Below are positions 1-7,789 of a stretch of 19,454 nt of DNA, in pieces. Origin of the DNA: JAVBPA01 sp031549925. Its GTDB lineage: Bacteria > Bacillota > Clostridia > Oscillospirales > CAG-272. Each line of letters begins with the position of its first letter. Positions within the stretch are counted from its first letter, which is position 1. The position numbers were made by a program, and so were the translations under genes. A model generated the notes under the pieces. It worked only from the letters and a program-made list of their open reading frames with translations, had not been told where the DNA came from and made no database searches. Where the stretch lies: NCBI GenBank assembly GCA_031549925.1, contig JAVBPA010000105.1:1-19454 (forward strand), read 5' to 3'.

Positions 1-303
1 TTAAAAATTGAGGAAGAATTAAAAAATTTTATGGATTCCGGTAAAAGGCTTAATATCTATCCTTCAAAAAAAAAGTATAAAATTTTATCGCTTTTCTATT
101 TCGCATCAAAATTTGAAAAGGGAAAAAAATATACGGAAAAAGAAGTCAACGAAACTTTAAAGCTTTGGCATAATTTTTCCGATTGGGCTATGATCCGGCG
201 CGAATTATACGATAAATTTTTTATGGACCGATTTCCGGACTGTACCTGCTACTGGCTGGAAGAAAAACAGCCGGACTTTTCGGATTTCGGAATAGAAATA
301 TAA
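1..303 (+). CDS. DUF2087 domain protein, 5' end outside window
   Basis: The frame is open from the first base of the window, and residues before the first ATG (position 31) read LKIEEELKNF, which fits the lead-in helix of this family. The gene therefore probably starts left of the window and this is its C-terminal part. The ATG at 31 has no well-placed ribosome binding site. The visible part resembles DUF2087: the pattern YPSKKKYK, then a Phe-rich helix with ASKFEKGKKYTEKEVNE, then RRELYDKFFMDR and a final YWLEE strand. DUF2087 domains are small winged-helix-like modules, often at the end of transcriptional regulators, so a regulatory or DNA-binding role is possible, but the family function is not settled. 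The stop codon lies 19 bases before leuA, so the two may be co-transcribed. Confidence 0.75.
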   Translation, partial: LKIEEELKNFMDSGKRLNIYPSKKKYKILSLFYFASKFEKGKKYTEKEVNETLKLWHNFSDWAMIRRELYDKFFMDRFPDCTCYWLEEKQPDFSDFGIEI

Positions 304-322
304 GGAAATATTATAGACGAAT

Positions 323-1843
323 ATGCGTAATATAAAAATATTTGATACCACACTGCGCGACGGAGAACAAACGCCCGGCGTTCATGTGAGTTCATCGCAT
401 AAATTGGAAATTGCCCGTCAGCTCGAAAAACTCGGTGCGGACTGTATTGAAGCGGGATTTCCCGCCGCTTCGGAGGGAGAAGCCGGAACGGTTGCAAAAA
501 TATCATCGGTTTTAAAAAAATGCAAAGTTGCCGCTCTTGCCAGATGCTCGAAAAATGATATAGACGCTGCGTTTTCAGCCCTGAAAACAGCTAAGAATCC
601 CCGAATACATGTATTTATTGCTACAAGTGATTTGCATATTGAATATAAATTGAAGCTGACGCGGGAAGTGGTTCTGGAACGGATAGCGGAATCTGTCGCA
701 TATGCGAAATCCCTTTGCGGAGATATAGAATTTTCCGCCGAGGACGCAAGCCGCAGCGATATCGGTTTTTTGATCCGCGCTGTAAATACGGCGGTCAAAG
801 CAGGTGCTTCTGTTATAAACATTCCCGATACCGTGGGTTATACCACTCCGTTTGAATATGCTTCCCTTGTCGCAAAAATACGAGCGGAGCTTGATTTAAC
901 CGAAAAACAAACCGGTTTTCATGTAATACTTTCATGTCATTGCCACAACGACCTCGGATGTGCCTCAGCCTGCAGTTTAGCTGCCGTAACCGCGGGGGCG
1001 GAGCAAGTGGAATGTACGGTAAACGGAGTCGGGGAAAGAGCGGGAAATGCCGCGCTCGAAGAAATTGTCATAGGTCTTAAAACGAGAGCTGATTATTATG
1101 ACGCCTGTACAAATATAAATACAATAGAAATAATGCGTACATCCCGTCTTGTCTCTTCGCTTTACGGAATAACGATTCCTCCGAATAAAGCGATTGTCGG
1201 CGAAAACGCGTTTACTCACGAATCGGGAATACATCAGCACGGTGTTATGAACGACCGGCGCACCTATGAAATATTTGATCCGAATGATATAGGTCTTCAG
1301 ACAAAATCTAAAATGACACTCGGCAAATTAAGCGGCCGTCACGCTTTCGCTCTTCATTTGGATGAACTCGGATATAATCTTACAAAAGAAGCAATTGACG
1401 AATGTTTTATCAGATTCAAGGATTACGCCGAAAAAAAAGAAGTCTGCGATGAAGATATAATGGCTATTGTCAACGAGTATATCGATTCCCGTTCGCCTGT
1501 TTTTGTTTTAGATACTTTCCAAATTCAAAGCGGTTATAAAATGGATGCTATGGCTATGATACGCATGGGATGCCGCGGGATATTTGTTTCGGAAGCGGCT
1601 CTCGGAGACGGCCCTGTCGATGCCGCTTTCAATGCGATTTCAAAAATGTGCGGTCCAGCCGATATCACGCTTGAGGAATACACTATAAAAGCGGTAACAG
1701 GGGGAACTGACGCTTTGGGAGAAGCTTCGGTAAAAATTTGTATATCGGGTTCCTACTATACAGGCAGAAGCGTTTCCTGCGATATAATAGAATCTTCTAT
1801 TAAAGCTTATATAAACGCTTTGAACAAATGGGCATCCGTATAA
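323..1843 (+). CDS. leuA: 2-isopropylmalate synthase
   Basis: Catalyses condensation of acetyl-CoA with 2-oxoisovalerate, the first committed step of leucine synthesis, in the cytosol. At 506 residues it has the usual full length. The N-terminal TIM barrel carries the DTTLRDGEQ motif (residues 8-16, with Arg12 and Asp13), metal-binding His206 and His208 in HCHNDLG, and NGVGERAGN (234-242). A linker with FTHESGIHQHG follows. The C-terminal LeuA allosteric domain (about 390-500) has GDGPVDAAF and GGTDALGEA, which points to LeuA rather than a NifV-type homocitrate synthase lacking this domain. The likely ribosome binding site AAGGA (302-306) overlaps the upstream stop codon and lies unusually far (16 bases) from the ATG. 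No T-box or leucine leader is visible, and no leuB, leuC or leuD is next to it. Citramalate synthase is a less likely alternative. Confidence 0.93.
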   Translation: MRNIKIFDTTLRDGEQTPGVHVSSSHKLEIARQLEKLGADCIEAGFPAASEGEAGTVAKISSVLKKCKVAALARCSKNDIDAAFSALKTAKNPRIHVFIATSDLHIEYKLKLTREVVLERIAESVAYAKSLCGDIEFSAEDASRSDIGFLIRAVNTAVKAGASVINIPDTVGYTTPFEYASLVAKIRAELDLTEKQTGFHVILSCHCHNDLGCASACSLAAVTAGAEQVECTVNGVGERAGNAALEEIVIGLKTRADYYDACTNINTIEIMRTSRLVSSLYGITIPPNKAIVGENAFTHESGIHQHGVMNDRRTYEIFDPNDIGLQTKSKMTLGKLSGRHAFALHLDELGYNLTKEAIDECFIRFKDYAEKKEVCDEDIMAIVNEYIDSRSPVFVLDTFQIQSGYKMDAMAMIRMGCRGIFVSEAALGDGPVDAAFNAISKMCGPADITLEEYTIKAVTGGTDALGEASVKICISGSYYTGRSVSCDIIESSIKAYINALNKWASV

Positions 1844-1908
1844 ATCCGAATGAAATAAAACCTATATAAAAAAGAGCTTTTTAAAAATAAAATAAAACCC
1901 ATATTATG

Positions 1909-1946
1909 TTCTGATAAGAAATATTACTTCTTATCAGAATTTTTTT
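1909..1946 (+). terminator. Intrinsic terminator after leuA
   Basis: A perfect 12-base-pair stem (TTCTGATAAGAA with TTCTTATCAGAA) around a 7-base loop is followed at once by seven T residues (1940-1946). It lies 65 bases after the leuA stop codon and should end the DUF2087-leuA transcript. Confidence 0.9.
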
Positions 1947-2082
1947 ATTGAAATTGTAGTTTATTTTCCGTCAAACAACAGCATTTCCCAAAATAAATTA
2001 CACCGAAATTTTCGGGCAATAAAATTATATACCCTTTCCCGCATTTCCCGCGCTAAATCGGCTGTAATAAAACAAACCGCAA

Positions 2083-2115
2083 TTGACAGATTAATCCTGT
2101 CGTTTAGTTTATAAT
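2083..2115 (+). promoter_or_regulatory. Candidate spoIIE promoter with 21-base spacer
   Basis: A perfect -35 hexamer TTGACA (2083-2088) and a perfect -10 hexamer TATAAT (2110-2115) are separated by 21 bases. Known sporulation promoters of spoIIE and spoIIG in Bacillus subtilis are sigma-A type with similarly over-long spacers and need Spo0A~P. Two sequences near the Spo0A-box consensus TGNCGAA are present: TGTCGTT (2099-2105) inside the spacer and AGTCGAA (2123-2129) just downstream. A start near 2122 would give a leader of about 355 bases that includes all four repeat copies. The assignment to spoIIE is inference. Confidence 0.55.
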
Positions 2116-2204
2116 TTGTGACAGTCGAAAGGCACAAGCAATTGTATTATCATTTTAAGATATAAACCTGTAGCCGCAAATACAGTTTTAAATCTTAAAT
2201 TACC

Positions 2205-2454
2205 CCGAACAAAATCAAAGTAAAGTTTTTGTCAAACTTTTTTCAAAAAGTTTGCGTACCCATTATAACCGAACAAAAATCAAGGTAAAGTTTTTGTCAA
2301 ACTTTTTTCAAAAAGTTACGTACCCATTATAACCGAACAAAAATCAAGGTAAAGTTTTTGTCAAACTTTTTTCAAAAAGTTTGCGTACCCACTATAACCG
2401 AACAAAAATCAAGGTAAAGTTTTTGTCAAACTTTTTTCAAAAAGTTTGCGTACA
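2205..2454 (+). repeat. Four tandem copies of a 64-65 base palindromic repeat
   Basis: Units begin at CCGAAC (2205, 2269, 2333, 2398) and end at GCGTAC or ACGTAC. They are nearly identical; copy 1 lacks one A and copy 2 has TTACG instead of TTTGCG. Each holds an inverted repeat, CAAACTTTTT with AAAAAGTTTG around TC (2427-2448 in copy 4). The first half can instead pair with an upstream AAAGTTT (2416-2422 with 2428-2434 in copy 4). The last copy ends about 10 bases before the spoIIE ribosome binding site. Two copies recur before rnpA at 8455-8593, so this is a dispersed family and not a simple local duplication. Confidence 0.95.
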
Positions 2455-2462
2455 CCAAAAAG

Positions 2463-2468
2463 AAAGGA
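2463..2468 (+). promoter_or_regulatory. spoIIE ribosome binding site
   Basis: AAAGGA eight bases before the ATG at 2477. It decides the start against the TTG at 2381, which lies within repeat DNA and has no such site. Confidence 0.85.
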
Positions 2469-2476
2469 CATGCTTT

Positions 2477-4945
2477 ATGCAGCAAAAACAAGAAAAAACA
2501 AAAATATCCGGACAGGAGACCAAAAACCGAATAAATTCGGCCTTTAAAAATTGGTTCGGAAAATACATAAGCATAAATACCGAGGAGTTATCGACAAATA
2601 AAGCAAATCAGACTTCTTCCGACCGGATAAAATTTATTATTAAAAGCCTGCTTACTACCGTTATGGCTTTGATGTTTGGATTATGTACGACAGTCATGGG
2701 AGCGCGTCCGCTGGGATTTGCGGTAATGATGGGTTCATGGGGAGGTACTTTTCCTTTCACATATATCGGACTTGTCATTTCATCCCTCGTTTTACCCCAA
2801 AATAATTTCCCCGCCTATAAGGGCGCCGCCTTAATCATTTATACACTGCTGTTCTTCGGACGGTTTGCCATGTCAAAGCTTATATCATCCAATAAAATGA
2901 TAAAAAATTTTTCCGAACCTCTGTTCCTGCGCTCGGCATTTGCGGCGGCAGCCGCATTCGCTTACGGAACGGTTATCGTTATCGGAGAGGGATTTCTTTG
3001 GTATGATATGTTCAGTGCAATTTTTTCAACCGCGGCGGCTGCGGCAGCCACTGTTCTGTTTGGATCAGCCCTCAGTCCTCCCGCTAAAATTGATGCGGAA
3101 TCATCGGGGGATTCTGTTATTAACAATGTCATATACGGAGCGCTGTTCAGGGGAGCCGGCTTTTGCTCTATAGCTTTCTGTATAGTTTTATCACTTAGAG
3201 AATATACCCCTTTCGGATTTTCCCTTTCGGCAATAGCAGCGTTTATTATTTCAGTTTATGTTTCGCATGAAGCGGGACTACTGCGCGGCGGTCTCATCGG
3301 ACTTATCTGCGGGCTTGCCTGCGGAATAACTCAGGCTCCGGTTTTTGCACTGGCGGCAATTGCAGCCGGTTTGTTTTGGAAAATATCTTCAGGCGCAGCA
3401 GTTATCGCGGCAACGATCTGCGGTATGGCTTTCGGCGTATGTCTCGACGGGTTTTCTTCACTCAGAACTTTTGCGCCCGACCTGATTGCGGCTTCGGTAA
3501 TATTTTTACCAGCCGTCCAATTCGGACTATTACCCCGTCTTACGATATTATCAAAACCAGCGATAGTACCTCCCGATTCAATAGATAATACAATCATTGC
3601 GGAAAAACAGCAAAAAAAACTCGTTCTCCGCCTCGAAGCCCTTTCAAGCGCGACAGCGGCTCTTTCCGAAGTATTTTATACACTCTCGGACAGACTGCGC
3701 AGGCCGGGAATTTATGAAATCCGCCAGCTCGTAAACAAGGTATACAGCGACAGATGTGCGGGCTGCGCGATGAACTCAATATGCTGGAACAGAGAATACA
3801 GCGCGACACTCGGAGTTACGGACAAATTAGCAAGAACTTTAAATAAAAAAGGTACCGTTACACGTGAGGATGTAACAGACGAAGAAATGCGCGGACGATG
3901 TCTCACTCTTGATAAATTACTTGCGGAATTGAATCTATTTTATTCAGAATTAGTTGAAAAAACGGTTAGAACAGATAAAACAGAAATTTTTGCTCTTGAT
4001 TACGAAGCAATGTCAAAGCTGCTTGAGCAAGCGGCGGAGGACAGGGGTGAATACAATGTAAACGAAGATTTATCCCAAAAGGTTCGCGAAACCGCAAAAT
4101 ATATGGATTTCGGAGCGGCTTCGATGAATGTTTACGGGGATAGGAGAAAAACAGTCATTGCGGGAGGCGTTGATCTGGCAAGAGTGAAGATGACTGCCAA
4201 CGAATTAAAGGATTCGTTCGGCAATGTTTGCGGACTTCCTCTCACCAGCCCGCAATTCTCGGTTGACAGCGACTACATAACAATGGTTCTGACTTCAGCG
4301 CGTCAAATGAAAACCGAATACGCTTACGCTTCAGATAAAAAACAAGGCGAACAGATAAACGGTGACAGTGTCACTATATTTGAAAACAAGGAGGATTACT
4401 TTTATGTAATGCTGAGTGACGGTATGGGAAGCGGTCACGAAGCTGCTTTAACTTCCCGAATAACAGGCATATTTATAGAAAAAATGCTTTCCGCCGGAGT
4501 ATCAAAAGCAATAGCTCTCGAAATGCTCAACAATTTTATCCGATGCAGAAACACGGAATGTTTTGCCACCGTTGATTTACTTGAAATTGATCTGCTTTCA
4601 GGAAAAGCAGCGTTTATAAAGAGCGGCGCGGCACCTTCCTACATTCTGCGTGAGGGTTCACTGTTCAAAATCGCTTCCAACACAATGCCTGTAGGCATAA
4701 CACGTGAAATAAATGCGGAAGAAATCAGATTTGAATTAGAAGAAGATGATGTTGTGATTCTCGTAAGCGACGGTGTTGCCCAATCATTTGAAGACGGAAT
4801 CTGGCTGACTGAACTTGTTTCGTTTGACTGGACCGATGATTTGAATGTTATGGCGGAAAAGATATTGGAAGAAGCTAAAAAGAACAATCAGAGAAGCGAT
4901 GACATGACAGTTGCGCTGACGCGTATATGTCCCGCGTATCTGTGA
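2477..4945 (+). CDS. spoIIE: Stage II sporulation protein E, PP2C-type phosphatase
   Basis: Membrane-bound serine phosphatase that dephosphorylates SpoIIAA-P and so activates sigma-F in the forespore; in B. subtilis it also binds FtsZ at the polar septum. The ATG at 2477 has AAAGGA at 2463-2468 and gives 822 residues, close to the 827 of B. subtilis. Order: a cytosolic N-terminus of about 55 residues, a block of several membrane helices (about 55-350), a central region with a Cys cluster (Cys427, Cys430, Cys436, then Trp), and a C-terminal PP2C domain (about 590-820). The PP2C domain has SDGMGSG (Asp648), SDGV (Asp765) and DDMTV (Asp808, Asp809), the metal-binding aspartates of the family. 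The gene points toward oriC, so replication would meet its transcription head-on. No convincing terminator is seen downstream on this strand. Confidence 0.95.
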   Translation: MQQKQEKTKISGQETKNRINSAFKNWFGKYISINTEELSTNKANQTSSDRIKFIIKSLLTTVMALMFGLCTTVMGARPLGFAVMMGSWGGTFPFTYIGLVISSLVLPQNNFPAYKGAALIIYTLLFFGRFAMSKLISSNKMIKNFSEPLFLRSAFAAAAAFAYGTVIVIGEGFLWYDMFSAIFSTAAAAAATVLFGSALSPPAKIDAESSGDSVINNVIYGALFRGAGFCSIAFCIVLSLREYTPFGFSLSAIAAFIISVYVSHEAGLLRGGLIGLICGLACGITQAPVFALAAIAAGLFWKISSGAAVIAATICGMAFGVCLDGFSSLRTFAPDLIAASVIFLPAVQFGLLPRLTILSKPAIVPPDSIDNTIIAEKQQKKLVLRLEALSSATAALSEVFYTLSDRLRRPGIYEIRQLVNKVYSDRCAGCAMNSICWNREYSATLGVTDKLARTLNKKGTVTREDVTDEEMRGRCLTLDKLLAELNLFYSELVEKTVRTDKTEIFALDYEAMSKLLEQAAEDRGEYNVNEDLSQKVRETAKYMDFGAASMNVYGDRRKTVIAGGVDLARVKMTANELKDSFGNVCGLPLTSPQFSVDSDYITMVLTSARQMKTEYAYASDKKQGEQINGDSVTIFENKEDYFYVMLSDGMGSGHEAALTSRITGIFIEKMLSAGVSKAIALEMLNNFIRCRNTECFATVDLLEIDLLSGKAAFIKSGAAPSYILREGSLFKIASNTMPVGITREINAEEIRFELEEDDVVILVSDGVAQSFEDGIWLTELVSFDWTDDLNVMAEKILEEAKKNNQRSDDMTVALTRICPAYL

Positions 4946-5037
4946 TAATTCCTAAGAATATATCCTCTCTTTATACACCCTATAGGAAGTTGAAAGGAGA
5001 CCCGGAGAACTTTTACAGCGGTGCGGCGTTGTTCAAA

Positions 5038-5071
5038 AAAGTTTTCCGGCAACCGGACAACCTTCCGGAAA
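5038..5071 (-). terminator. Possible minus-strand hairpin with T run
   Basis: Read on the minus strand, TTTCCGG and CCGGAAA form a 7-base-pair stem followed by ACTTTTTT. It could be a back-up terminator for the khpB operon. It also contains a sequence resembling the 20-base repeat found after gyrB. The loop is long, so this is weak. Confidence 0.35.
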
Positions 5072-5248
5072 CAGAGTAAAAAAACAAATAAAATTTATCT
5101 TTTTGATTTGATATAAATTTGTTTTACGGAACTATTTCCTTTTTAAATAAATTTTTTAATTTTATAAATTGCATAACGTTTTGCAAAATTACAATTTATT
5201 AACCTGACTTTTTTACGGTAAAGGTTTTGTTTCGGCGTGTATTACAAT

Positions 5249-5285
5249 AAAAAATGACGTATCGATTTAATTTAACCGATACGTC
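5249..5285 (-). terminator. Intrinsic terminator after khpB
   Basis: A 9-base-pair stem GACGTATCG (5256-5264) with CGATACGTC (5277-5285) is followed on the minus strand, after an AT step, by six T residues (complement of 5249-5254). It lies seven bases after the khpB stop codon and ends the rpmH-to-khpB operon. Confidence 0.85.
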
Positions 5286-5291
5286 TTGTTG

Positions 5292-6524
5292 CTATTCAGA
5301 TTTTTCCGCAAATTCCGCGGGTTTAGCCGTTTCGCCGGAAGCAGGTTTTTTATTCTGATTATTTCTTCTGCGGTAATAATTGTTTCTCTTTTTAGGTTTC
5401 GGCTGTTCTTTTTCTGATACTGCTGAGTTTTCCGAATCCGTTTCGCCGGCAGCCGTTTCCGGCAAGGGTTTATGATTTGTATTATTTTGATAATTTTTCT
5501 TTATTTCCGCATCGGCTGGTTTTGTTACGTTTTGTCCCTGCGGCCTGTTATTATTAGGACGGCGCTGCTGTACGTTTCCGTTTGGCCTTTGCATTTTAAC
5601 ATCTGATTTATTAGCCGTGCTTTCCGTTTCTGCTGACACTGATTTCTGAAAATCGGAAGACAATGTTTTGTTATCACCGTTTTTGAATTCATTTGCCTGT
5701 TTTCTTTGATTGTTATTGTTTCTAGCCTGGAAATTTTGGTTTGAAGTGTGAATTTTATTTACAGGTTCTTTTGCCGTCTCTCTGTCGGCTTCGGGGGAAG
5801 CTTTTGCCGCGTCTATATTTTTTCCCCCGTCTTTGCGGTCGATATAAACAACCACTCTGCGGTTATTATCAGTTCCTACCGAAGTTGTCGAAACACCTTC
5901 TATGTTTTGTATCTCCGAATGAATGATTCTTCTTTCGTACGGATTCATAGGTTCAAGCGTTACATTTTTTCTGTATTTCAATACCTTTTGAGCCATACGG
6001 CGGGCAAGCTGGCGTAAAGTTTCTTCTCTTTTTGAACGGTAATCCTCTATGTCAATAGTGATTTTTTGATATTTTTGTTTCTTTGTTTTATCAGAACCAT
6101 CAAGAGCCGTAAGATCTTCCGACTCTTCTTCCTCATCATTTTCGCCGTCGCGTTTATTTGCCACAAGATTTACTAAATATTGCAATGAATCAAGAGTTTC
6201 CCCGTGATGCCCGATAAGAAGCCCCGCTTCGGAACCGTCGATTTTTATAAGCTTTGCGTTATGATTCAAATCAGTCATTGAAGCTGTCACGTCAAATGAC
6301 ATATATCCGATAAGATTGTTAACAAAATCAAGCGCGGTACATTCGCTTCCCGCTTCATAAAAAACTCTTACATGAGCCGGAACTTCTCCGAATCCGAGAA
6401 ATCCTCTTTTAGGCATTTCGATTATTTCGTAAGTTATTAAATCTCTGTCTACTCCGAGCTCTTTTGCTCCGTTGAGAATCGCAGCCTCAACGGTTTTGCC
6501 ATAAGCCTCTTTGATTTGTTTCAA
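5292..6524 (-). CDS. khpB: RNA-binding protein KhpB/Jag (EloR)
   Basis: Cytosolic RNA-binding protein. Orthologues (Jag, EloR) affect cell elongation and are often encoded next to yidC. Order: Jag_N domain (about 1-55, with MPKRGFLGFG), KH domain (about 75-125, with GLLIGHHGETLDSLQYL and GxxG loop 105-108), an acidic insert (127-140, EEEE core), and an R3H domain (about 165-230, with ERRIIHSEIQ, Arg199 and His202). A tail of about 180 residues follows, rich in Asn, Gln, Lys and Pro and ending in a basic Arg/Asn patch. The tail and the acidic insert make it 410 residues, against roughly 200-260 in common relatives. The start is TTG, supported by AAGGAG at 6535-6540 and by alignment of MKQIKEAYGKTVEAAI with the family N-terminus. 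It lies 21 bases after yidC and is the last gene of the operon. Confidence 0.92.
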   Translation of the reverse strand: MKQIKEAYGKTVEAAILNGAKELGVDRDLITYEIIEMPKRGFLGFGEVPAHVRVFYEAGSECTALDFVNNLIGYMSFDVTASMTDLNHNAKLIKIDGSEAGLLIGHHGETLDSLQYLVNLVANKRDGENDEEEESEDLTALDGSDKTKKQKYQKITIDIEDYRSKREETLRQLARRMAQKVLKYRKNVTLEPMNPYERRIIHSEIQNIEGVSTTSVGTDNNRRVVVYIDRKDGGKNIDAAKASPEADRETAKEPVNKIHTSNQNFQARNNNNQRKQANEFKNGDNKTLSSDFQKSVSAETESTANKSDVKMQRPNGNVQQRRPNNNRPQGQNVTKPADAEIKKNYQNNTNHKPLPETAAGETDSENSAVSEKEQPKPKKRNNYYRRRNNQNKKPASGETAKPAEFAEKSE

Positions 6525-6534
6525 TTCGTTGTTT

Positions 6535-6540
6535 CTCCTT
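6535..6540 (-). promoter_or_regulatory. khpB ribosome binding site for a TTG start
   Basis: AAGGAG on the minus strand, ten bases before the TTG at 6524-6522. No ATG fits the family N-terminus, so this site decides the start. Confidence 0.7.
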
Positions 6541-6545
6541 TAATA

Positions 6546-7736
6546 TCAATCATCTCTGTGTAATGATTTAGGCTTCGGCTTTTCGCCATTTTTATCGTTT
6601 TCATTCATTTTTTGCATCGGTACGCTGCCATTCTTATCTTCTTTAAGAGTAGCCGGTGTTATAGCTCCCCCCGCCGGCGCATCTATTTTTCCGGTTATTT
6701 CTTTTGCGTTGCTTTTTTCATTTTTTTGCGGAATTTCTTCATCATCGTCGATATGATGAAGCGAACGGGTTTTTTCCTTCTTCTTTTCGCGTCTTACAGT
6801 ACCTGTTATTTCTTTTTCCGCCTTTTTGTAATCTTCATCGGTAAAAACAGGAGTCGGGAATATTTTTGCCAGAATATACTGCTGAACGAACCCAAGAACG
6901 TTTTGATATATCCAGTAAATTCCTATAATAGCCGGAACTGTGAAAGTAATCCAAACCGAAAAAAGCGGCATTGTCCAGTCCATAATTTTTAAAGACATCG
7001 CGTTTCCCGAATTACCGGATGTATCTGTCGGAGGCTGATATGTGAACTTTCTTGTCAGCTTCATAGAGAAAAACGACGCGAAGAAAGTAACTACAGGAAT
7101 AATCAGCAGCCAAAGCAGAGTCTTGTCCTCAACGGTAAATGAAGGGGTGTTTGATAAGTCAAAAAACGAACCGAACATATTGAAATTGGGTATGTCTTTT
7201 AAAGTAAGATTTCCGACGGACTCTCCAAGAGAGCTGAAATTTTCACGGATTAAAGGAATAATTTTGATTTCACTCGATAAAACAAAATCTGTTGCGACCA
7301 AGTCGAGCTCTTTCAATTTTTCCACAATTGCCGTTACGTTTTCTGTAGTAAGTCTGCAAATATACTTTAAAGGGTTATTAATTACATTGAACAGCGAAAT
7401 GATAACCGGAAACTGCAGCAGCATAGGAAAACAGCTTCCGACAGGATTATAGCTTTCTTTTTTATAGAATTCCATAATTTCTTCCTGCATTTTTTGCTGA
7501 GTTGCCTTATCATCTCTCCCCGAATATTTTTTTCTTATTGCCATTTCTTTCGGACGCAGCGATGCTTGTTTTATCATATTTTTTTGCTGTTTTATGCCGA
7601 GGGGAAGCATAAGTGCCTTAATTATGATAGCGAAAAGTAAAAGCGCAATTGCATAGTTGGGTATGAGCATGTAACAAAATTTTATAATATATCCGAACGG
7701 GACGTTCAGAATATCCATGATATTAAAATTTGCCAT
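6546..7736 (-). CDS. yidC: Membrane protein insertase YidC/Oxa1 family
   Basis: Inserts and folds membrane proteins, alone or with SecYEG. The 396 residues show a membrane segment with IPNYAIALLLFAIIIKALMLP (about 25-46), a cytosolic hairpin with charged helices (about 50-95), a segment with FPMLLQFPVIISLFNVI (about 102-120), a long external loop (about 125-205), and further helices at about 205-224 and 253-290. The sequence NPVGSCFPMLLQFPV is typical of the family. Lys40 sits where the groove arginine is found in E. coli and B. subtilis. There is no lipobox cysteine at the N-terminus, unlike B. subtilis SpoIIIJ. The C-terminal tail of about 100 residues is highly charged and cytosolic. The start has GAGGAG seven bases upstream. 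It lies between yidD and khpB in the usual order. Confidence 0.95.
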   Translation of the reverse strand: MANFNIMDILNVPFGYIIKFCYMLIPNYAIALLLFAIIIKALMLPLGIKQQKNMIKQASLRPKEMAIRKKYSGRDDKATQQKMQEEIMEFYKKESYNPVGSCFPMLLQFPVIISLFNVINNPLKYICRLTTENVTAIVEKLKELDLVATDFVLSSEIKIIPLIRENFSSLGESVGNLTLKDIPNFNMFGSFFDLSNTPSFTVEDKTLLWLLIIPVVTFFASFFSMKLTRKFTYQPPTDTSGNSGNAMSLKIMDWTMPLFSVWITFTVPAIIGIYWIYQNVLGFVQQYILAKIFPTPVFTDEDYKKAEKEITGTVRREKKKEKTRSLHHIDDDEEIPQKNEKSNAKEITGKIDAPAGGAITPATLKEDKNGSVPMQKMNENDKNGEKPKPKSLHRDD

Positions 7737-7789
7737 TAAAACTCCTCGAATTCTGTCGTAAGCAGAAATAATTTACTTGGATAAAAAAA

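Larger units (their letters stand above)
1844..2476. other. Long intergenic region leuA to spoIIE
   Basis: These 633 bases hold the leuA terminator, an AT-rich stretch without a credible gene (about 1950-2080), a candidate promoter (2083-2115) and the four-copy tandem repeat (2205-2454). A reading frame continuous with spoIIE does run through the last repeat copy from a TTG at 2381. It translates repeat DNA and lacks a ribosome binding site, so it is not taken as coding. Confidence 0.8.
4946..5291. other. Convergent intergenic region spoIIE/khpB
   Basis: This 346-base AT-rich gap holds no credible gene. It has the khpB terminator (5249-5285), a GC-containing hairpin at 5044-5071 (TTTCCGG with CCGGAAA) and two AT-only hairpins: AAAACAAAT (5081-5089) with ATTTGTTTT (5117-5125), and ATAAATTG (5164-5171) with CAATTTAT (5192-5199). 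One of the AT hairpins might end the spoIIE transcript, but none has a good T run directly after it on the plus strand. Confidence 0.6.

Noticed and set aside
304..322. T-box or leucine attenuator before leuA
   Set aside because: Only 19 bases separate leuA from the upstream gene, so there is no room in the immediate leader.
2205..2454. CRISPR array
   Set aside because: Units are contiguous 64-65 base tandem copies without unique spacers, and no cas genes are near.
2381..2476. 32-residue N-terminal extension of SpoIIE from a TTG
   Set aside because: It translates repeat DNA, has no ribosome binding site, and the ATG at 2477 has AAAGGA at good distance and gives the usual family length.
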